A DNA stretch of 5,667 bases from Chloroflexota bacterium (lineage in GTDB: Bacteria > Chloroflexota > DTOL01 > JACQYG01), in assembly GCA_016208345.1 (NCBI GenBank), contig JACQYG010000315.1, forward strand, positions 1 through 5,667. Direction: 5' to 3'. Each line of letters begins with the position of its first letter. Within the stretch, counting starts at the first letter, position 1. The position numbers and the translations under genes are program-made. The notes beneath the pieces were generated by a model that was not told where the DNA came from, did not search any database, and saw only the letters and a program-made list of their open reading frames with translations. Of this stretch, positions 1 to 4,639 are shown piece by piece.

Positions 1-16
1 CCCTGCTCCGCGGCCC

Positions 17-45
17 TTGATTAAATGGCCCGGTGAGGATACAAT
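17..45 (+). promoter_or_regulatory. Sigma-70-type promoter upstream of holB
   Basis: A -35 element TTGATT (17-22; 4 of 6 consensus bases) is separated by exactly 17 bases from a -10 element TACAAT (40-45; 5 of 6). Transcription would start near 52, leaving a leader of about 20 nt before the ATG at 74. The TTG of the -35 box is also an in-frame potential start for holB, but its role as a promoter element and the poor fit of the extra N-terminal residues to the family argue against that. It probably drives the whole holB-ricT-kinase-glycosyltransferase block. Confidence 0.6.
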
Positions 46-73
46 AGCCCAAATTCGCACACAGGGGCCGAAG

Positions 74-1096
74 ATGTGGCGGGTTATCGGCCATGACTGG
101 GCCGTGGATTTGCTGGATCACAGTATCGAAACGGGGCGCATCAGACACGCGTACCTGATCACCGGTCTGTCCTCGGTCGGCAAGACCACCCTGACCACGC
201 AGTTCGCCCAGGCGCTCCACTGTGCCGAGCCGGATGCGCCGTGCGGTAACTGCCGGAGCTGCCGCCTGATCGACGAGATGTCGCATCCGGATGTGCACCT
301 GGTTTCCCTGGACACGGTGCCGGAACAGGAGCGCAGGACCCGGCGAGAGATCGGCATCAACCAGATCCGGGAACTGCGACACACGATCAGCCTGAAGCCC
401 TACGCTGGAAAATGGAAGGTCTGCCTGATCCTGGAGGCGAATCGGCTCAGCGAGGAGGCCGCTAACTGTCTGCTGAAGACGCTGGAGGAGCCGCCATCCT
501 ACTCTGTCTTGATTTTGACCGCCGTTGATGGTAATATCCTGCTGCCGACCATCAACTCCCGCTGCCAACGTCTGGATCTGCGGCCCGTGGCCACCGAGAC
601 CATCAGGCAGGCGTTGGTAAAAACCTATGGCGTGGAGGAAGACCAGGCCCACGTCTTGGCCCACCTGGCGGTCGGAAGGGTGGGCTGGGCGCTCCGGGCC
701 AGCCGGGATGGCGAGCACCGGCAGGAGCACCAAAGGCGGCTGGCCCACCTGTGGAAAATGGGCGGCGCCAGCCGGGTGGAGCGCATGGCCCTGGCTCAAG
801 AACTCAGCCAGCAGTTCACTAAGGACATTGAGGAACGCGAGGGCGTGCAGGAGCTCCTGGAGTCCTGGTCGTGCTGGTGGCGGGACGTGCTCTTGGTCAA
901 AGAGGGCTGCCCCAACCTGGTGGTCAACGTGGATCAACTCCCCAGGCTGCGGGAATACGCCGGCCAGGTGCCGGCGGGCCAGGCCAGCCATGCCTTGAAC
1001 AGCATCCGGGCCACCCAATCGTACCTGGACCAGAACGTCAACCCCAGGCTGGCCCTGGAGGTCTTGATCCTGGGATTTCCGACAGTCAAGGCCTAG
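74..1096 (+). CDS. holB: DNA polymerase III delta-prime subunit (clamp loader)
   Basis: This 340-residue protein has the length and motif order of the delta-prime clamp-loader subunit, which together with delta and tau/gamma loads the beta sliding clamp on primed DNA during chromosome replication. An AAA+ fold is visible: a P-loop GLSSVGKT at residues 31-38; a zinc-binding cysteine set C50, C57, C60, C63; a degenerate Walker B (VCLILEA, 117-122), where Leu replaces the usual acidic residue before Glu; the clamp-loader signature LLKTLEEPP (133-141); and the SRC motif (162-164) that supplies an arginine finger to the neighbouring ATPase. The intact P-loop with a weakened Walker B suggests binding rather than hydrolysis of ATP. 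ATG 74 is chosen because the family begins about here (WRVIGHDWAVDLL) and AGGGG lies at 63-67; the upstream TTG at 17 falls in the promoter. DnaX is the nearest alternative, but the protein is too short and lacks a canonical Walker B. Confidence 0.9.
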   Translation: MWRVIGHDWAVDLLDHSIETGRIRHAYLITGLSSVGKTTLTTQFAQALHCAEPDAPCGNCRSCRLIDEMSHPDVHLVSLDTVPEQERRTRREIGINQIRELRHTISLKPYAGKWKVCLILEANRLSEEAANCLLKTLEEPPSYSVLILTAVDGNILLPTINSRCQRLDLRPVATETIRQALVKTYGVEEDQAHVLAHLAVGRVGWALRASRDGEHRQEHQRRLAHLWKMGGASRVERMALAQELSQQFTKDIEEREGVQELLESWSCWWRDVLLVKEGCPNLVVNVDQLPRLREYAGQVPAGQASHALNSIRATQSYLDQNVNPRLALEVLILGFPTVKA

Positions 1097-1144
1097 GTGG
1101 TCAAGTGCCGTATCTGGCCGGGCAGCCCAGCGCCGGCTAATATT

Positions 1145-1160
1145 CCTCGAGTATACGAGG
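1145..1160 (+). repeat. Short inverted repeat in the holB-ricT gap
   Basis: CCTCG (1145-1149) and CGAGG (1156-1160) are perfectly complementary around a 6-base AT-rich loop (AGTATA). The hairpin lies between the holB stop and the preferred ricT GTG start. No T-run follows, so it is not a terminator. It could be a weak mRNA structure or a chance palindrome; if ricT starts at 1097 it would lie inside the coding region. Confidence 0.3.
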
Positions 1161-1183
1161 ATTTGCGAGAAAGCGAGAGCCTC

Positions 1184-2080
1184 GTGCCAGACATAGTAGG
1201 TGTTCGGTTCAAGCGGGCAGGGCGGATATACTACTTCGACCCCGCGGGTTTGGATCTAAAGGTCGACGACTTCGTGGTGGTGGAGACCTCCCGGGGAACG
1301 GAAGCCGGGCGCGTGGTCATCGCGCCCAAGCAGGTGCAGGAAAACGAGATAAGCGAGCCTCTCAAGCCGGTGATTCGCCGGGCGGAAAGCCAGGACCTGC
1401 ACCAGCAACAGTTCTACAAGGCCAGGGAACGAGAGGCCCTGGAGAAATGCGAGCAAAGGGTTGCCCACTACCATCTGCCCATGAAGCTGGTGGGGGCCGA
1501 GTATAACTACGATGGGAGCAGGCTTACCTTCTTCTTCACCGCCGAGGGGCGCGTGGACTTTCGAGAGCTCGTGAAAGACCTGGCTGGGATCTTCAAGACC
1601 CGCATTGAGCTCAGGCAGATCGGCGTCCGCGACGAGGCCAAGATGATCGGCGGCCTGGGCCGCTGCGGCCGCCAACTATGTTGCTCCTGCTTTCTGGGCG
1701 ATTTCGCCGCGGTTTCCATTCGCATGGCCAAGGATCAGGACTTGCCCCTGAACCCCATGAAGATCTCCGGCATCTGCGGGAGGCTCCTATGCTGCCTGGG
1801 ATACGAAAATGAGCAGTATTGTGCCCTCAAGCAGGGACTGCCCAGGCTGGGCGAGGAGATCGCCACCCTGACGGGCAAGGGCCTGGTGGTGGGCCTCAAC
1901 GTCCTGAAGGAAACCGTCACGGTAGAGCTGGAGAGCAAGGCCACCCTGGAGCTTTCGGCTGAACAGGTGCGCCTGGCTGCCGAAAATGCACCGACACAGC
2001 CCAAGGCTAGATCGAGCTCCGGCCGGGGCGCTGTCCCCGGAGCCATGACAGGTCACGGCCCCAAGACTCCCCGGTCCTAG
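1184..2080 (+). CDS. ricT: RicT/YaaT-like PSP1 domain protein
   Basis: Using the GTG at 1184 the product has 298 residues and aligns from its first residues with Bacillus subtilis YaaT/RicT (VGVRFKRAGRIYYFDP, 5-20). The PSP1 core contains the highly conserved block GRVDFRELVKDLAGIFKTRI (122-141) and IELRQIGVRDEAKM. Two cysteine clusters follow: GRCGRQLCC (C161, C166, C167, plus C169) and GICGRLLCC (C198, C203, C204, plus C212). In Bacillus, RicT works with RicA and RicF in an Fe-S-containing complex that promotes RNase Y-dependent mRNA maturation and affects sporulation and competence; the role elsewhere is inferred. Residues 270-298 are a Ser/Gly/Pro-rich, probably disordered tail. A GTG at 1097, abutting the holB stop and preceded by AAGG, is an alternative start, but the 29 extra residues resemble nothing in the family. 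The delta-prime/PSP1 adjacency is common in bacteria. Confidence 0.9.
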   Translation: MPDIVGVRFKRAGRIYYFDPAGLDLKVDDFVVVETSRGTEAGRVVIAPKQVQENEISEPLKPVIRRAESQDLHQQQFYKAREREALEKCEQRVAHYHLPMKLVGAEYNYDGSRLTFFFTAEGRVDFRELVKDLAGIFKTRIELRQIGVRDEAKMIGGLGRCGRQLCCSCFLGDFAAVSIRMAKDQDLPLNPMKISGICGRLLCCLGYENEQYCALKQGLPRLGEEIATLTGKGLVVGLNVLKETVTVELESKATLELSAEQVRLAAENAPTQPKARSSSGRGAVPGAMTGHGPKTPRS

Positions 2081-2109
2081 GCCAGGCCCCTCCCTCTGGC
2101 CCGATCGGG
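2080..2109 (+). repeat. Intercistronic hairpin and overlapping palindrome
   Basis: Directly at the ricT stop codon, GGCCAG (2080-2085) can pair with CTGGCC (2096-2101) across a 10-base pyrimidine-rich loop. Its 3' arm overlaps a perfect 10-base palindrome CCCGATCGGG (2100-2109), which ends five bases before the kinase ribosome binding site. No T-tract follows, so I do not call it a terminator. It may stabilise the upstream message or modulate translation of the kinase, or have no role. Confidence 0.3.
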
Positions 2110-2113
2110 ACGC

Positions 2114-2118
2114 AGGAG
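2114..2118 (+). promoter_or_regulatory. Ribosome binding site of the kinase gene
   Basis: AGGAG lies seven bases before the ATG at 2126. It is the clearest Shine-Dalgarno sequence in the left block and fixes the kinase start. Confidence 0.7.
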
Positions 2119-2125
2119 AACGGCG

Positions 2126-3061
2126 ATGACCGGTACCAGCTTCCCAGAAGTGGTGGTGGTGGGCGCTGCCAGCATCGACATCAAGGGCAAGGCACGCTTT
2201 GGGCTGGTACCGGCTACGTCGAACCCCGGTGAGATCAAGATCTCCGCGGGCGGCGTGGCGCGAAATGTCGCCGAAAACCTGGCGCGCCTGGGGGTGCCCA
2301 CCGCCCTCTTGACCGCCGTGGGCGACGATGCCTTTGGGAGACAGATCGTGGAGCACACGGCCGCCCATGGCGTGGACATGAGCCACGTCCTCTTCAGCCG
2401 GGACTTTCGCTCCGCTGCCTATCTGGCCGTGCTCAACGAGGCCGGATCTATGGCCGTGTCCATCGATGACATGCAGGTGGCCCAGGCGATCACGCCCCGC
2501 TACATCTCCCAACATCGGGACCTGATCAAACACGCCCGCATGATGGTCTTGGACGCCAACCTGCCAGTCCCCACCCTCACCGTCATCCTCAAAGTGGCCC
2601 GCAAGGCCAACGTGCCGGTGTGCATCGACCCCGTCTCCATCGCCCTCTCCGCCCGGGTCAAGCGTCGCCTGCGCGAGTATTCCATCATCACCCCCAATGC
2701 CTCGGAGGCCGAGATATTATGTGGCATGAGGGTGCAAAGCGTGCCTGAGGCCACCCTGGCAGCGCAAAAGCTGGTGGCCTGTGGGCTGAAGATCGTCATC
2801 ATCACCCTGGCCGAGGAAGGGCTCTTCTACGCTACGCCGAACGGCAGCGGCCACATCCCGGCCATCAAGTGCGAGGTGGTGGATGCCACCGGCGCTGGGG
2901 ATGCCCTTACCGCGGGCGTCGTTTACGGATTGGTGAATGGCCTTCCGGTGGACGAGGCCATGCGCCTGGGGGTCTCGGCGGCCACCATCACGCTGCTTTC
3001 TACTGAGACGGTGAGCCCGGAGATGAGCCTGGAGGCGTTGTATCAAAGGATGGTGATATAA
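2126..3061 (+). CDS. PfkB-family kinase, pseudouridine kinase-like
   Basis: This 311-residue protein belongs to the ribokinase/PfkB family, which phosphorylates sugars or nucleosides with ATP. Visible features are the N-terminal substrate-binding SIDIKG (16-21), the first PfkB signature GGVARNVAENLARLG (42-56), the PNASEAEIL segment (190-198), and the second signature DATGAGDALTAG (253-264) with catalytic Asp259 in the GAGD anion hole. Several stretches resemble Escherichia coli PsuK (YeiC) more than ribokinase or fructokinase: SNPGEIK (32-38) before the GG motif, SIDDMQVAQAIT (112-123), and VLDANL (141-146). PsuK phosphorylates pseudouridine to its 5'-phosphate, which PsuG then cleaves. No psuG is visible here, so the substrate is inferred; adenosine- or sugar-kinase activity remains possible. 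The start has a good ribosome binding site. The TAA stop is directly followed by the glycosyltransferase GTG, implying translational coupling. Confidence 0.85.
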   Translation: MTGTSFPEVVVVGAASIDIKGKARFGLVPATSNPGEIKISAGGVARNVAENLARLGVPTALLTAVGDDAFGRQIVEHTAAHGVDMSHVLFSRDFRSAAYLAVLNEAGSMAVSIDDMQVAQAITPRYISQHRDLIKHARMMVLDANLPVPTLTVILKVARKANVPVCIDPVSIALSARVKRRLREYSIITPNASEAEILCGMRVQSVPEATLAAQKLVACGLKIVIITLAEEGLFYATPNGSGHIPAIKCEVVDATGAGDALTAGVVYGLVNGLPVDEAMRLGVSAATITLLSTETVSPEMSLEALYQRMVI

Positions 3062-4315
3062 GTGAAGATCGCATTCTTCGTCTACGAATACCCACCCGCC
3101 GTGGTGGGGGGCCTGGGCACCTATGCCCAATACATCACCCGGGAATTGGTCCGCCAGGGGCATGACGTCACCGTGTTGGCCATGAACAAAGGAGACTTAA
3201 AAACTCGAGAGGTGCTCCAGGGGGTGGAGGTCCATCGCTCCATCGGCGTGGACGCCACCAACGTTTTTCCTTCCCTGGTCCTGGAGGAACTGCGTTACTG
3301 GGGATCGTTCTTCAACGATATCTTTGTCTACAACATCCTGTCGGCCAGCAAATTCATCAACCAACTGATCAACCGTGAGGAGATGCGTTTCGATGTGGTG
3401 GCCGTCCACGACTGGCTCTCTGCCATCGCCGGGCTCGTGGTCGACAACCAGACCAACCTGCCGGTGGTCTTTCACGTCCATTCCACTGAGTGGGGCCGCC
3501 GGGCTGACGGCGGTTCCCCCACCGTGCTGCACCTGGAATGGGAGATGCAGCTCAAGGCCGACCGGGTGCTCACGGTCAGCCAGGCCATGCGTGACGACCT
3601 GGTGCGCCACAACTGGCAGGGCTCGAAGATCAGCGTGGTGTGGAATGGAGTTGACCCTCAGGTGTACGACCCGGACCGGGTATCTCACGAAGAGGTGGAG
3701 GAGCTACGCCAGGGATACGGCATCGCCCCCGACGAGATCATGCTCTTGTTTGTGGGCCGCCTGACCTGGGTGAAAGGGGTGCGGAACCTGGTCCAGGCCC
3801 TCCCCGAGGTGCTCCGGGACTACCCGAAGGTCAAACTGGTGATCCTGGGGAAGGGCGAGGAGCAACGCGACATCAGCGAGCTGGCCTCGCGCCTGGGCAT
3901 CGCCGACCACGTCATCACCCGTTACGAGTTCGTCTCCGAGGCCGAGCGCATCACCCACTACGCCGCCTCGGACCTTTGTGTCTTCCCCTCAGTGTACGAG
4001 CCCTTTGGCATCGTTTCCCTGGAGGCCATGTCCCTGCGCAAGCCCTTGATCGTGGGGGCGAACGGCGTGGTGGGATTCCGCGAGCAGGTGGTGCCCTCGG
4101 GCCCGGATCAGAACGGCCTGCACGTGGATGGGAACTCACCCGTGGACATCGCCTGGGGCATCAAGACCGCCCTGAAGGATAGCGAGCTGCTCCGGGTATG
4201 GGGGATCAAGGGACGCGAGCGAGTGCAAAAGCTCTTCACCTGGGAGCAGGTGGCCAAACAGACCGCCAACCTTTACCAGGAGGTGTCTGAGAAAAAACGC
4301 TCCGGCAACCCTTGA
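3062..4315 (+). CDS. Family-4-type glycosyltransferase (GT-B fold, GlgA-like)
   Basis: A 417-residue cytoplasmic GT-B glycosyltransferase that moves a sugar from a nucleotide-sugar donor to an unidentified acceptor. The N-terminal domain opens with KIAFFVYEYPPAVVGGLGTY (2-21), including the glycine loop seen in glycogen synthases and GT4 enzymes, followed by VHDW (115-118) and HVHSTEW (138-144). The C-terminal Rossmann domain starts at LLFVGRLTWVKG (228-239), whose Arg/Lys pair contacts donor phosphates, and carries the E-X7-E motif EPFGIVSLE (E313, E321). No signal peptide or membrane segment is present. It starts with GTG immediately after the kinase TAA; AAAGGA at 3045-3050, inside the kinase gene, is the only plausible ribosome binding site. 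The motifs fit both GT4 sugar transferases and archaeal-type glycogen/starch synthases, so glucan synthesis is possible but not shown. Its stop codon overlaps the -35 box of the next promoter. Confidence 0.85.
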   Translation: MKIAFFVYEYPPAVVGGLGTYAQYITRELVRQGHDVTVLAMNKGDLKTREVLQGVEVHRSIGVDATNVFPSLVLEELRYWGSFFNDIFVYNILSASKFINQLINREEMRFDVVAVHDWLSAIAGLVVDNQTNLPVVFHVHSTEWGRRADGGSPTVLHLEWEMQLKADRVLTVSQAMRDDLVRHNWQGSKISVVWNGVDPQVYDPDRVSHEEVEELRQGYGIAPDEIMLLFVGRLTWVKGVRNLVQALPEVLRDYPKVKLVILGKGEEQRDISELASRLGIADHVITRYEFVSEAERITHYAASDLCVFPSVYEPFGIVSLEAMSLRKPLIVGANGVVGFREQVVPSGPDQNGLHVDGNSPVDIAWGIKTALKDSELLRVWGIKGRERVQKLFTWEQVAKQTANLYQEVSEKKRSGNP

Positions 4316-4340
4316 CAAGGCCCAAAAACAGCCTTATAAT
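4312..4340 (+). promoter_or_regulatory. Perfect consensus sigma-70 promoter for the AOR leader
   Basis: TTGACA (4312-4317) and TATAAT (4335-4340) match the housekeeping consensus at all 12 positions, with the optimal 17-base spacer. The -35 box includes the TGA stop codon of the glycosyltransferase. Transcription should start around 4346-4349, giving a leader of about 290 nt before the AOR start. Such a strong basal promoter, followed by a structured leader with a terminator, suggests that control is exerted after initiation. Confidence 0.85.
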
Positions 4341-4360
4341 AAAAATGTAGGGCCTTTCTT
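4317..4360 (+). repeat. Inverted repeat flanking the -10 box; possible weak terminator of the upstream operon
   Basis: AAGGCCC (4317-4323) and GGGCCTT (4350-4356) form a perfect 7-bp inverted repeat with a 26-base spacer that contains the -10 box. The right arm runs into TTTCTT. In a transcript reading through from the upstream operon this could act as a weak intrinsic terminator, although the loop is long. In DNA the arms bracket the promoter core and could be an operator. Neither role is proved. Confidence 0.35.
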
Positions 4361-4505
4361 CGTTGCTAAAACCCCGCGTAGCGATTTGACCTCCGATTCA
4401 TCTACTCCCACCGGGATAGATGAACGTTACGGTACGGGGAGTAATTCCCGCGCCCGCCATTGTGCAAAGGAGGCCGCCTGTTCTCAGGCTGGCCTCCTTT
4501 TATTT
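4361..4505 (+). promoter_or_regulatory. Candidate riboswitch/attenuator leader, possibly Moco/Tuco type
   Basis: The leader of the AOR transcript folds by eye into a series of helices. TTGCTA/TAGCGA (4363-4368/4379-4384, one G-U) closes a first hairpin. TTCATCTA/TAGATGAA (4397-4404/4417-4424) continues through a bulged C into TCCC/GGGA (4406-4409/4413-4416) with an ACC loop. CGGGGA/TTCCCG (4435-4440/4445-4450) is capped by the GNRA tetraloop GTAA. CCTCC (4390-4394) can close this region by pairing with GGAGG (4469-4473), which is also part of the 5' arm of the terminator, so the two folds exclude each other. This is riboswitch-like architecture seen directly in the sequence. The ligand is an inference from context: the next gene encodes a tungsten/molybdenum-pterin enzyme, and known Moco RNA motifs occur before such genes. 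Alternatives are a protein-dependent attenuator or a separate small RNA. Confidence 0.5.
4466..4505 (+). terminator. Intrinsic terminator within the AOR leader
   Basis: AAAGGAGGCC (4466-4475) pairs perfectly with GGCCTCCTTT (4491-4500). An inner GCCTG/CAGGC helix (4476-4480/4485-4489) with a TTCT loop and a single bulged T follows, and the 3' side runs into the T-rich tract TTTTATTT (4498-4505). It lies about 120 nt after the predicted transcription start and 134 bases before the AOR start codon, a position suited to premature termination rather than to ending a coding gene. Confidence 0.88.
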
Positions 4506-4639
4506 GGACGAAGCAGAAAACGAGGACCCCAAGGCCAGAAATCTGAATCCACTCAAGGGAGGTGGTAGGTCTCGAAATAGCAAAGATCTGGGCGATATAC
4601 TGGCCAGCAAAATCCCACCGAAAGTGAGGTAACTCGAAG
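4506..4639 (+). other. Untranslated stretch between the leader terminator and AOR
   Basis: This segment has no convincing coding sequence or second promoter. It contains a strong Shine-Dalgarno-like sequence AAGGGAGGTGG (4555-4565) with no ATG, GTG or TTG at a workable distance downstream. CCACT (4549-4553) can pair with GGTGG (4561-4565), folding the SD-like sequence into a small hairpin. GGTGG can alternatively pair with CCACC (4615-4619). The AOR ribosome binding site lies at the 3' end. Confidence 0.5.
4626..4629 (+). promoter_or_regulatory. Ribosome binding site of the AOR gene
   Basis: GAGG lies ten bases before the ATG at 4640, slightly long spacing. An in-frame TGA at 4625-4627 excludes any earlier AOR start, so ATG 4640 is the first possible start codon. 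Confidence 0.55.

Noticed and set aside
1787..2533. Long minus-strand open frame (248 codons) opposite ricT and the kinase
   Set aside because: It spans two genes with strong family matches on the + strand, has His/Gly-rich low-complexity translation, and no recognisable ribosome binding site or motif.
4346..4505. T-box, TPP, cobalamin, SAM, fluoride or 6S RNA identity for the leader
   Set aside because: I did not find the T-box AGGGUGGNACCGCG segment, the TPP CUGAGA motif or the other hallmark motifs, and the ends do not form the long rod of 6S RNA.
4573..4601. Second AOR promoter using TATACT at 4596-4601
   Set aside because: The corresponding -35 position (CGAAAT) does not resemble TTGACA, and a perfect promoter already exists upstream.
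4562..4627. GTG-initiated 21-codon frame as an AOR leader peptide
   Set aside because: The GTG is part of the SD-like sequence itself, leaving no spacing for initiation, and the peptide has no repeated regulatory codons.
4420..4632. Plus-strand 70-codon frame across the AOR leader
   Set aside because: It starts inside the 3' arm of a leader hairpin, runs through the terminator, has no ribosome binding site, and its product resembles nothing I know.
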